Assembly (NCBI RefSeq): GCF_004000765.1
Contig: NZ_BILW01000008.1
Location: 1 to 64,000, forward strand
Length of the DNA: 64,000 nucleotides
Reading direction: 5' to 3'
Source of the DNA: Paenibacillus chondroitinus NBRC 15376
GTDB taxonomy: Bacteria; Bacillota; Bacilli; Paenibacillales; NBRC-103111
Shown piece after piece: positions 26,601 through 32,868 of this stretch (position 1 is its first letter; each line of letters opens with the position of its first letter). The notes beneath the pieces were generated by a model, which searched no databases, had not been told where the DNA came from, and saw only the letters and a program-made list of their open reading frames with translations. The translations under genes were made by a program, and so were the position numbers.

Positions 26601-26880
26601 CTATGTAGGATTGGCTGGACCATCCGCCATCAGCATTGCGCCGGCCAAAGAACGGCTGCATATTGTGCGTGCTAACGTACCTTTTTCCCTGACAGCGCAA
26701 GGAAATACCCGCAATTTAGAACTTAAGGCTGCTGGCTTGCAGCAGGTGAAATTATTCAGTCCTGCAGAGCTTGAATTCACAGGCGATGCCAAAATCGAGT
26801 ATGACGCAGCGAACCATCTCTACACCATTACCCGGTATGGTGATGTAACTACCATATCGTTCACAAGCCAAACAAAGTGA
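23644..26880 (+). CDS. Membrane-anchored FG-GAP repeat protein, 1078 residues
   Basis: This large surface protein starts at a TTG (23644), the one with a GAGGG site at suitable spacing; the longer frame upstream lies over the U32 gene. An N-terminal helix (about residues 12-33, including IVIGLALGFLLVVGLLLFL) anchors it. An extracytoplasmic ThuA-like region (YDAIYLDPAL...GGHLLVENGF) follows. Five FG-GAP repeats come next, each with a D-x-N/D-x-D-G-x-x-D calcium loop, at about residues 437, 510, 565, 618 and 678. The C-terminal part (ending ITRYGDVTTISFTSQTK) is unassigned. The repeat region is GC-rich, unlike the flanks. It leads a dlt-like operon. I do not know its biochemical role; polymer binding or remodelling is possible. 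Confidence 0.75.
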   Translation: MVLSKIRILKIVIGLALGFLLVVGLLLFLPKIEETKLLYATSGDSYDTAAYGNFSQSLQAGISVDKQKLAALSARKLKTYDAIYLDPALAEDPAWTEQTAKLVSYVKQGGHLLVENGFAPRLPLDFIGASELVNLQKVSLTGLGTPQLAANTPSLSYPKVSMNLQGVQTTFQLFTESYLKHHTMEDLPGFHMGFGFVPSSGQTLVAMNVSGKPVSLAMQNRVGKGTVLISSNFLPNRYFPTGYDMQSGADLNLGFAQLAAKYQATGKSTPGTTYFNKRALPIDPYFNFDFAAANMQYRSELLSYVAKETLGYSVRKVLGPYGRPAMAFQNHFEAMPAIQHKDGIAWAEELKKYNEIPSFTLVRNAFYWGQWRESLTVQLNTGTNAQPAFIGELPGSGYASGLHVMSAGKPLRQALFPQYRDLASAIELPYRAYPAAADLNGDGRTDVLAGSADGFVYVYTNQGPDPAAYTSEPPPAGMALPDTFGAPAKLMLESGVPLQLSPYSAVHAADVNGDGRPDLVVSDESGAVYELPQLAGGRFAKPAAVRAGGKPLQLPGGAAAPYVADIDGDGKLDLVLGGADGRVWLYKGRSAAALALEAGSEIFTLPNNAAYAAPAARDMNGDGRLDLVVGSSDGDLQVFLQSAAGAWTNTGPLEGTTLNQVGNRALVAGHNSVPLWLDLNHDGKDDLIVGGIEFGSPVAIDDPQFPYQAELKEFIQYARDNHLDLDPHTFVHNFKSAEQEQAELALHKQAFAKLGIPWLHPGTNQHTWRINNKDHQQTLRSEEQDGMWYNFGFLPSESPVISRPESIWSLPFLLQDKQGSTDRTMLIHTPTPVLRTGDYATTDVFESMVKLDMPIDYFEHIEYHFPEPAKIADLTQFADYFDKLRTKHDYNFMTEKQMAKSFLTAIKSEVRISQSWTFYLWDKLKDRLAGGNPHFHATLTPNAKAVPSLAEEYAGTLGVVIEKGEKLALYSLQSDSDTYTTIDNRFYVGLAGPSAISIAPAKERLHIVRANVPFSLTAQGNTRNLELKAAGLQQVKLFSPAELEFTGDAKIEYDAANHLYTITRYGDVTTISFTSQTK

Positions 26881-26957
26881 CAATGCACTTGCGCTGAATT
26901 ACTCTCTACTTTTTAAAAAACAACCTTAAATTTCAATTAACCAGGAGGCTTTCCATC

Positions 26958-27215
26958 ATGTCTAATGAAGACTTACTTACGCAGCTTGAGCAGCATATTC
27001 GCGAGCGTTATGAAATTGCAGAGGACGATGACGATTTTGGCGTTGATGTTCATTTGTTCGATTATGGGTTTATCGATTCCATCGGTGCTACGGCACTGAT
27101 CGCCCACATCGAGAAGACGTATGGCATCCAAGTGACGAATCAAGATCTCATGTTGTACTCCATGAACACGGTAAGCGAAATTGCCGATTTTATTTCCAAG
27201 AAGACTGCGAGGTAA
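26958..27215 (+). CDS. Acyl/aminoacyl carrier protein (DltC-like)
   Basis: This is an 85-residue carrier protein with the phosphopantetheine site at Ser41, in DYGFIDSIGATALIAHIE. It is acidic, with helices typical of DltC and small ACPs. Four-phosphopantetheine on Ser41 would hold an amino acid as a thioester. An AGGAGG ribosome-binding site precedes the ATG at 26958. It is followed immediately by an aminoacyl-carrier ligase and then by acyltransferase genes, so its cargo is probably an amino acid used for a surface modification. The sequence is closer in organisation to DltC than to the fatty-acid ACP. Confidence 0.88.
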   Translation: MSNEDLLTQLEQHIRERYEIAEDDDDFGVDVHLFDYGFIDSIGATALIAHIEKTYGIQVTNQDLMLYSMNTVSEIADFISKKTAR

Positions 27216-27222
27216 CCCACTC

Positions 27223-28422
27223 ATGTTGACATGTAAAATTTCTTTAGAAGGCTTAGCCGAAAGCCAGCACGGGCAAGTCAAGTATGCTTCGGCCTTTGCG
27301 GATGAGCATATTCAGGATATCGCGCTTGTTGATGGCCACATCATCATCACGCACAACTCGCCGAATGGCAACGAGGGAATTACGGAGCGAGTCGGTCGCC
27401 TAATCGAACGATTCTCCCATGGCGATTTCGGATTCAAAGAAAATATTTTATTCGAAAATAAAGTAAACACTCCTTATGAAGGCGATATTATCGCTGAATT
27501 AGTAGAGCGCAAAGCCATTAAAATTCTGGAACCCGGACTATTTATTTTCCGTGAGCCTTTCTCCAGCTTGATGCGCTTCCTGGATTACTCGTTCGTTACG
27601 AAAATCGCTAAGCGCTTTGAAGGCATGCAGGAAGAGCAGTATCCTGCGGTTATTCATAGCCACACTTTGAACAAAACAAACCATTTCACGTCATTCCCGG
27701 AGCACATTCACTTCGTTACGCATTTGCGTGAGGATTTGGACGTTATTGAATCTTTCTCGCAATCCATTCGCGATGCCGGCGGTTGGAAGCAGGATGAGCC
27801 GTTAGAGCTTGATCCTAATATGGTGAAGCCTAATTTCATGATGAATCCTTCTACTTGCTACCATTGCTACGAGGGGTTAGAGAATGAGACGCTTGAGGGT
27901 GAAGGTATCGTGGTAACGGCAATTGCCAAGTGCCACCGCTTCGAGTCCAAAAACCACAGCGATTTCGGCCGTTTGCTCGACTTCTCCATGCGCGAAATTA
28001 TATTTGTCGGCAAACCGGACTTCGTCAAAGAAAATCGCTTGAAATCGATTGAATATCTCAAAGAATTAGCGGTGGAATGGAATGTAGATTCCATGTTGGA
28101 AATCGCGAATGATCCTTTCTTCACGAATGATTTCCAAGTGAAGGCTTCCTTCCAACGAAATCAAGAAATGAAATACGAGCTGCGTTTGACAATTCCGCAT
28201 GTGAAGAAGTCGATTGCCTGCTCTTCTGTCAATTTCCACAGTAACACCTTCGGGAATGCTTTTAACATTAAAATGGGCAAACGCAACGCGGTTACAGGCT
28301 GCGTAGGCTTCGGTATTGAGCGCTGGGCGTTCGCGTTCTTGGCGCAATACGGATTAGACGAGCAGCAGTGGCCGGCTACTTTCCGCGAGCAGTACCACGC
28401 TTGGCAGGAAAAGGCTCTGTAA
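27223..28422 (+). CDS. Amino acid:[carrier protein] ligase (class II aaRS-like)
   Basis: This 399-residue protein has the class II synthetase core of the atypical-seryl/amino acid:CP ligase family. Motif 2 is CHRFES (residues 237-242) and motif 3 is GFGIERWAF (362-370). Cys212, Glu258 and Cys360 sit where this fold uses zinc ligands. Enzymes of this family activate glycine or alanine with ATP and attach it to a carrier protein, not to tRNA; no tRNA-binding coiled coil is seen. An N-terminal domain of about 115 residues, longer than in small family members, could bind the carrier. The ATG at 27223 lies seven bases after the carrier gene stop and has GAGG upstream. The substrate is not read from sequence. 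Confidence 0.85.
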   Translation: MLTCKISLEGLAESQHGQVKYASAFADEHIQDIALVDGHIIITHNSPNGNEGITERVGRLIERFSHGDFGFKENILFENKVNTPYEGDIIAELVERKAIKILEPGLFIFREPFSSLMRFLDYSFVTKIAKRFEGMQEEQYPAVIHSHTLNKTNHFTSFPEHIHFVTHLREDLDVIESFSQSIRDAGGWKQDEPLELDPNMVKPNFMMNPSTCYHCYEGLENETLEGEGIVVTAIAKCHRFESKNHSDFGRLLDFSMREIIFVGKPDFVKENRLKSIEYLKELAVEWNVDSMLEIANDPFFTNDFQVKASFQRNQEMKYELRLTIPHVKKSIACSSVNFHSNTFGNAFNIKMGKRNAVTGCVGFGIERWAFAFLAQYGLDEQQWPATFREQYHAWQEKAL

Positions 28423-28482
28423 GGAACCGTTAGTCCCTTTTCATCACTTAGTCGTCCTATTCTTCTATTCAAACTTTTTATT

Positions 28483-28531
28483 TGGGCCCACACGCCGACC
28501 TTTGATTGTTGGAAGTCAGCTGTGGGCCCCA
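28483..28531. repeat. Long hairpin between ligase and DltD-like genes
   Basis: TGGGCCCACA (28483-28492) and TGTGGGCCCCA (28521-28531), with inner pairing of GCCGAC to GTCAGC, make a strong stem in the 130-base gap. No T-run follows on the plus strand, so it is probably not a terminator. It may protect or process the mRNA, changing the output between the carrier-loading genes and the transfer genes. Confidence 0.6.
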
Positions 28532-28559
28532 TCCTAATCCAAGATAATGAGTGATTCCG

Positions 28560-29450
28560 TTGAAAGCAGCCACATTTCTTAAAAAGAATAGTTTCGTACT
28601 CGGCCTGCTGCTAGCGATCGTCGTTTCGGATCTTCTCATCTCCTGGTGGAACCCGATGGTTAGCTCGCGCCGTTTCTACAAAAACGACTTTACCAAAACA
28701 CTCTACCACCATAGCTGGTCCCAATCGGGACCGGTTTTCTTCGGTAATTCGGCTGTAACAGGGGCTTACATCGAAGAGAAGTCCGATGCCCATTTGGTAG
28801 AGATGGGGCTTTCCTATGGGAAGATCACCGATCTTAAAGGGATCCTCCAGAATCACTTGTACCAGGTTCGTGATGAACTGGTAATCGGCATTGATGTTCA
28901 TACGATGCTCGATCCCCTCGAAACCGATCCGACCTACCAATGGTTCAAACCATGGTATCAGCCCTATGTGTACACGTACCGTGATTATTTCCGCGATTCC
29001 GGAGAAGAATTCGTCCGTAATTTAAGAAAAGGAAGCTTAGCCTATGAGCCGCGCTGGATAGATAAAGAGCTGTATCCTGGCCGCAAGGACAATGCTTTCC
29101 TTCAGTCGAAATGGACCGACTATGACAAACGGTTTGGCACTATGACCTTAAAAGATTTCCAAGACAATCTTGACGCCCTGCAGTGGGTCATCCGTTATGC
29201 TAAGGAACAGCAGCTTCCATTGCGAGTGATCTGGATGCCCTGGAACAAAGGATATGCCGATCCTCCCTACGTGGCTTCTTTGAAAGAAGCGGTAAACGGC
29301 CAATTGAAGACCGCCGGTGTACCCGTGTTGGATTTGATGCATACATACGATCCCAAGTATTTTCATGATCTTGTACACTTAAACCGCGAAGAAGGCGCTC
29401 CGCTATTTACGAAGGAGGTGGACACATGGTTAAAGTCCTTAGGAAAATAG
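28560..29450 (+). CDS. SGNH/DltD-like acyl-transfer partner
   Basis: This 296-residue protein has an N-terminal membrane helix (FVLGLLLAIVVSDLLISWW) and an extracytoplasmic SGNH-type domain. The nucleophile motif is FFGNSAVTG (Ser64) and the terminal catalytic pair is Asp270 and His273 in HDLVHLNREEG. DltD and the AlgX/AlgJ proteins, partners of MBOAT enzymes, share this arrangement. I chose the TTG at 28560 because GAGTGA lies five bases away; a GTG at 28551 has no visible site. It directly precedes a DltX-like peptide and the MBOAT gene, which it overlaps or nearly abuts. Confidence 0.82.
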   Translation: MKAATFLKKNSFVLGLLLAIVVSDLLISWWNPMVSSRRFYKNDFTKTLYHHSWSQSGPVFFGNSAVTGAYIEEKSDAHLVEMGLSYGKITDLKGILQNHLYQVRDELVIGIDVHTMLDPLETDPTYQWFKPWYQPYVYTYRDYFRDSGEEFVRNLRKGSLAYEPRWIDKELYPGRKDNAFLQSKWTDYDKRFGTMTLKDFQDNLDALQWVIRYAKEQQLPLRVIWMPWNKGYADPPYVASLKEAVNGQLKTAGVPVLDLMHTYDPKYFHDLVHLNREEGAPLFTKEVDTWLKSLGK

Positions 29451-29536
29451 CCGAAGTCCTCATCTATCTCGTGATGCTGTATCTGGTTTTCATTTATTTT
29501 ACCGGTAAGGGCCTATTTATCTACGAGAAATTCTAA
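29426..29536 (+). CDS. dltX: DltX-like 36-residue membrane peptide
   Basis: This short gene, missed by length filters, has a perfect AAGGAGGTGGACAC ribosome-binding region and an ATG at 29426, overlapping the end of the DltD-like gene. The peptide is basic at its start (MVKVLRKIAEV), has one helix (LIYLVMLYLVFIYF), and ends GKGLFIYEKF. DltX peptides carry a conserved C-terminal FxYxxF whose tyrosine serves in acyl transfer with DltB and DltD; FIYEKF matches it exactly. It ends 31 bases before the MBOAT start. The gene symbol is by analogy. Confidence 0.8.
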   Translation: MVKVLRKIAEVLIYLVMLYLVFIYFTGKGLFIYEKF

Positions 29537-29567
29537 TCGGGCTTTCCAAGCGAGGAGTTCTAAAGCT

Positions 29568-30722
29568 ATGTTTTATATGCAAATGAACGCGATTATCGCT
29601 ATGATAGGCATGGTCGCCGTTCTGATGCTCACCCGCAAGTGGGCCGACAACAAACGTATTCTGATGATTATTTTCAGTCTCTGCTTTTTACTGCTCTACA
29701 GTCAAAAGCTGCTTATTTTCTACGCTGCTTTTACTGTGATCAACTATGCGGGATTTGTGTATTTATGCCGCACGACCGTTTGGCGTAAAGCCACTTTTAT
29801 CTTTGCGCTTGCCGCTAATATTATCGGCGTTTTTCTAGGTGTCCGGCTTTTCGTCATGGGCGTTTTCCACAATCCGCTGTTCGACGCCGTCATCTACCTT
29901 GGACTCATTTATAATGTCTTGAAAGTGATCGATGCTTATTATTTTGCTTATTTCTTTGGAAAAGACGGCCAAGTGCCTGCCATTGATTATGCGAACTATC
30001 TGCTGTTTGTCCCAACGTTTACTTCAGGACCGATCCTGAAATTCCGTGATTTTATGGCCGATAGCAAAAAGCCGTACACGGTAGACGCCGCTCTCTTCGA
30101 AGACAGTGTCAAACGCATTATTCTAGGTCTGTTCAAAAAGATCGTTGTCGTCACTTGGATGACCAGCGTCTTCGATCAAGTGTTGAAGCAGGACTTGCAC
30201 ACGCATCAATCATTATTTCTCCTCGTATGGTTCTATGCGCTCATTTATTTCGATTTCTCCGGCTATTCGGATATGGCCATCGGATTTGGGCGGTTGATGG
30301 GGTATACGATGCCTGAAAACTTCAAACGGCCGCTGCTCTCGCCTTCCATGACACAGTTCTGGCGCAACTGGCACGCGACGCTGGGCGATTTTTTCCGTGA
30401 TCATATCTTCATGTTCTTCTCGCGTACTGTGCCTTCCCGCTGGGTTGCCTCCAGCTTGTCCATTTTGATTATGGTCTTAATGGGCCTGTGGCATGGTTTT
30501 ACTTGGCTTTACTTCTTCTATGGTCTCTATCACGGGATCATTCTGGCGATCGAGAACATTTTCAAAATTACAACGGTAAATAGAAAGAAAGTTTCAAAAA
30601 CCTATTTTTACTTCCGCTGTTTCGTGACGCAAGTCTTAGTGACGTTCTCCGTTATTATTTATAGCTCGAATTATGAGACGGTGCTGCGGATCTATAAAGG
30701 CTTGCTTCATTTTACGGGATGA
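29568..30722 (+). CDS. DltB-like MBOAT acyltransferase
   Basis: This 384-residue membrane-bound O-acyltransferase has the expected TFTSGPILKFRDF, FDFSGYSDMAIGFG and WRNWH (His269) features. The catalytic histidine, His309, lies in MGLWHGFTW. Roughly ten hydrophobic segments are visible. MBOAT enzymes move acyl groups through the membrane and place them on extracellular polymers. The neighbouring carrier protein, ligase, DltX-like peptide and SGNH protein suggest the group moved here is an amino acid. The ATG at 29568 has GAGGAG upstream. It is closest in layout to DltB, but the polymer target is unknown. Confidence 0.88.
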   Translation: MFYMQMNAIIAMIGMVAVLMLTRKWADNKRILMIIFSLCFLLLYSQKLLIFYAAFTVINYAGFVYLCRTTVWRKATFIFALAANIIGVFLGVRLFVMGVFHNPLFDAVIYLGLIYNVLKVIDAYYFAYFFGKDGQVPAIDYANYLLFVPTFTSGPILKFRDFMADSKKPYTVDAALFEDSVKRIILGLFKKIVVVTWMTSVFDQVLKQDLHTHQSLFLLVWFYALIYFDFSGYSDMAIGFGRLMGYTMPENFKRPLLSPSMTQFWRNWHATLGDFFRDHIFMFFSRTVPSRWVASSLSILIMVLMGLWHGFTWLYFFYGLYHGIILAIENIFKITTVNRKKVSKTYFYFRCFVTQVLVTFSVIIYSSNYETVLRIYKGLLHFTG

Positions 30723-30770
30723 TAGTGTTATAATTTGTGTGGTTGTTTACCATTTATGGAGGTGTACCTA

Positions 30771-31739
30771 ATGAAGTTAGGCGTTTTTATGGTTCTGTTT
30801 GGTGGAAAACCTTTAGAGGAAGCTCTTGATTATGTGGCTTCTAAGGGCTTAGAAGCTGTCGAAATTGGGACTGGGGGTTACCCTGGTAATGCGCACTGTA
30901 ATCCGGTTGAGCTGCTTGCTGATGCTGGGAAGTTAAAAGCTTTTAAACATGCGGTAGAATCCCGCGGTCTGACGATTAGTGCTTTGAGCGTTCACGGAAA
31001 CCCGCTTCACCCGCAAAAGCAAATTGCGAAAGAATTCCATGATGCTATTATACAAACGATTGATCTTGCTGAGCGCCTTGAAGTCCCTGTAGTTAACACG
31101 TTCTCAGGCTGCCCTGGGGACCACGAGGATGCCAAATATCCGAACTGGCCGGTAGCTCCATGGCCGAACGATTTCCAAGAGATTCTTGACTGGCAGTGGG
31201 GAAATAAAGTCATTCCTTACTGGACGGAAACAGGTAAATACGCCTCTGACCGCAATGTCAAAATCGGTTTGGAACTGCACGGTGGTTTCTCCGTACATAC
31301 ACCAGCTACCCTTCTCCGTCTGCGTGAAGCAGCAGGTGACGCGATTGGTGCCAACCTAGATCCAAGTCACATGTGGTGGCAAGGAATTGACCCTGTACAA
31401 GCCGTACAAATTCTCGGCCGCGCAGGAGCAATTCACCATTTCCATGCGAAAGACACATCCATGGATGTTAACAATGTAAACCGTTATGGCGTTACGGACA
31501 TGCAGTCCTATGCAAACATGCTTGATCGTGCATGGCAGTTCCGCTCCGTTGGTTACGGTCATGACATGAAAGTATGGGCTGACATCATCAGCGCCCTGCG
31601 TCTTGTCGGCTACGACTACGTCGTGAGTATTGAGCACGAAGACGGATTGATGTCCGTTGAAGAAGGCTTCTCCAAAGCTGTTCAAAACCTTCAACAAGTT
31701 CTTATCAAAGAACCGCTTGGAGAAATGTGGTGGGTATAA
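30771..31739 (+). CDS. Xylose isomerase-like TIM barrel (sugar phosphate isomerase/epimerase)
   Basis: This 322-residue protein of the AP_endonuc_2 fold has metal- and base-type residues in GLELHGGFSVH, NLDPSHMWWQG, HFHAKDTSM and SIEHEDG. Such proteins isomerise or epimerise sugars or inositol derivatives; the substrate is not clear. The ATG at 30771 is set by GGAGGTGTACCTA; an in-frame start 12 codons earlier has no such site. It follows the MBOAT gene by 48 bases. TATAAT at 30728-30733 hints at a separate promoter, so it may not belong to the dlt-like operon. Confidence 0.85.
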   Translation: MKLGVFMVLFGGKPLEEALDYVASKGLEAVEIGTGGYPGNAHCNPVELLADAGKLKAFKHAVESRGLTISALSVHGNPLHPQKQIAKEFHDAIIQTIDLAERLEVPVVNTFSGCPGDHEDAKYPNWPVAPWPNDFQEILDWQWGNKVIPYWTETGKYASDRNVKIGLELHGGFSVHTPATLLRLREAAGDAIGANLDPSHMWWQGIDPVQAVQILGRAGAIHHFHAKDTSMDVNNVNRYGVTDMQSYANMLDRAWQFRSVGYGHDMKVWADIISALRLVGYDYVVSIEHEDGLMSVEEGFSKAVQNLQQVLIKEPLGEMWWV

Positions 31740-31771
31740 GCGGCTAGCCGCTTACCCCCTTCCTAACCATC

Positions 31772-31824
31772 AAAAAAGCCCGCAGGCTCCGATGATCTTA
31801 CGATCTTGGTCCTGTGGGCTTTTA
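31772..31824 (+). terminator. Terminator after the isomerase gene
   Basis: AAAAAAGCCCGCAGG...CCTGTGGGCTTTTA forms a strong hairpin with a T-run. The A-run on its left would also allow it to end transcription from the right. Confidence 0.85.
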
Positions 31825-31851
31825 TCTTGTAAAGCATGGGTTAGCTCTGAA

Positions 31852-32055
31852 TTACCAGCCTGTGATCATGACATAATCCATGAGGCCGAATACGAGCAAG
31901 GAGATTACCGCGAATCCTAGGGCAAAATAGTTTTTTTTGGGGGACATCAATTGTCTGATAACTGCAATGGCAATAATCACTGTGAAAATCAAAACATAAA
32001 TATCAAAGCTTGTATACGTGCTTGTTGTTGCTGCTGCTTCTTCCGCGAATAACAT
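31852..32055 (-). CDS. Small two-helix membrane protein
   Basis: This 67-residue protein, MLFAEEAAATTSTYTSFDIY onward, has two hydrophobic helices (VLIFTVIIAIAVIRQL and FALGFAVISLLVFGLM). The AGAAGGAGGG ribosome-binding site is strong. It resembles small Bacillales membrane proteins of the DUF2759 type, but I cannot confirm that family. The gene is monocistronic and faces the terminator of the sugar isomerase gene. Confidence 0.6.
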   Translation of the reverse strand: MLFAEEAAATTSTYTSFDIYVLIFTVIIAIAVIRQLMSPKKNYFALGFAVISLLVFGLMDYVMITGW

Positions 32056-32291
32056 GGTGAAACCCTCCTTCTAATAACTCGGTGCAAGGCACACGTCCTG
32101 CTATTTTAATTCTATGTTAGCTTGATTGGACACTAGATGCAAGTGATTAGGCGCATGTGTAACAAGTTTGTCACCTTTTGGTTAGATTAACCACCTTCTG
32201 CGGAAAATATTACACCTTTAAGGTTACAATGCCCTACTTTTTATCCCTTTATTACAGCTCGTGCTCTTGTTCGTGTTCACCCATTATGGAT

Positions 32292-32336
32292 AAAAAATTA
32301 AAGAACCCGAACGTCTCTGAAAGACACTCGGGCTTA
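32292..32336 (-). terminator. Terminator of the 53-codon gene
   Basis: On the minus strand AAGCCCGAGTGTCT...AGACGTTCGGGTTCTTTAATTTTTT is a hairpin with a T-rich tail, downstream of the small gene at 32366. Confidence 0.75.
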
Positions 32337-32365
32337 GCTGACTATTTTATGTATAGAACTACTTC

Positions 32366-32527
32366 CTATGCCATTAATCCATAGGCTGAGAGCGTTTCTT
32401 TATGTTCCTCGATGGGTGTTGTTGGCTGATCCTTAAGCCCTATTTCTTTTTCTTGCCAGTCTAAAAAACGAAATGGATCTATTCCTAATGCAGAAACAAT
32501 CTCCTGTATGTCTAATGTCGGTTTCAT
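32366..32527 (-). CDS. Unrecognised 53-residue protein
   Basis: This short gene has a clear GGAGGATTGCT site before an ATG at 32527 and a terminator downstream. The peptide starts MKPTLDIQEIVSALGIDPFR, continues with FLDWQEKEIGLKDQP and ends in LSAYGLMA. It is soluble and helical in appearance. No family is recognised. The ribosome-binding site and terminator together make it likely to be real. It stands alone between small membrane protein and uvrA. Confidence 0.55.
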   Translation of the reverse strand: MKPTLDIQEIVSALGIDPFRFLDWQEKEIGLKDQPTTPIEEHKETLSAYGLMA

Positions 32528-32816
32528 AGCAATCCTCCATGAAGTGATAGATTTGTACAGCTTATATCTCTCGATCCTGAATAGTCAGCTAGGAATATCG
32601 TGTTGAAACTACTATCTTAATTATAGGACTATTCACTTATTTTTTGATAGAGGGTTAAATTGTCGAATCCAATTAAGTCTTAACAAAAGCCATGTTAAAT
32701 AAGTCGGAATTATGAATATTCTGACGAATAAGATCGGATCACCCTCTTTTGTCGAAGATTAGTAGTCTGACGAAGACTCATCATCGCGGGTCTTGTCCCC
32801 CTCCATCCTCGCACGC
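32528..32816. other. Promoter region of the small gene, no other gene
   Basis: This AT-rich stretch holds no supported gene. On the minus strand TATAAT occurs at about 32620-32630, which could be the -10 for the 53-residue protein, but I see no clear -35 partner. The plus-strand open frame starting at 32749 overlaps the uvrA terminator and is not convincing. Confidence 0.4.
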
Positions 32817-32850
32817 AAAAAAAGACCCCACGGCATTCATCCGTGAGGCC
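32817..32850 (-). terminator. Terminator of uvrA
   Basis: On the minus strand GGCCTCACGG-atgaatg-CCGTGGGGTCTTTTTTT forms a hairpin ending in seven Ts, 19 bases past the uvrA stop. Confidence 0.9.
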
Positions 32851-32868
32851 TTGCTGCGATTCGGCCGC

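Noticed and set aside
27223-28422. Seryl-tRNA synthetase reading of the ligase
   Set aside because: The N-terminal tRNA-binding coiled coil is missing, and an 85-residue carrier protein is encoded directly before it, so amino acid:CP ligase fits better.
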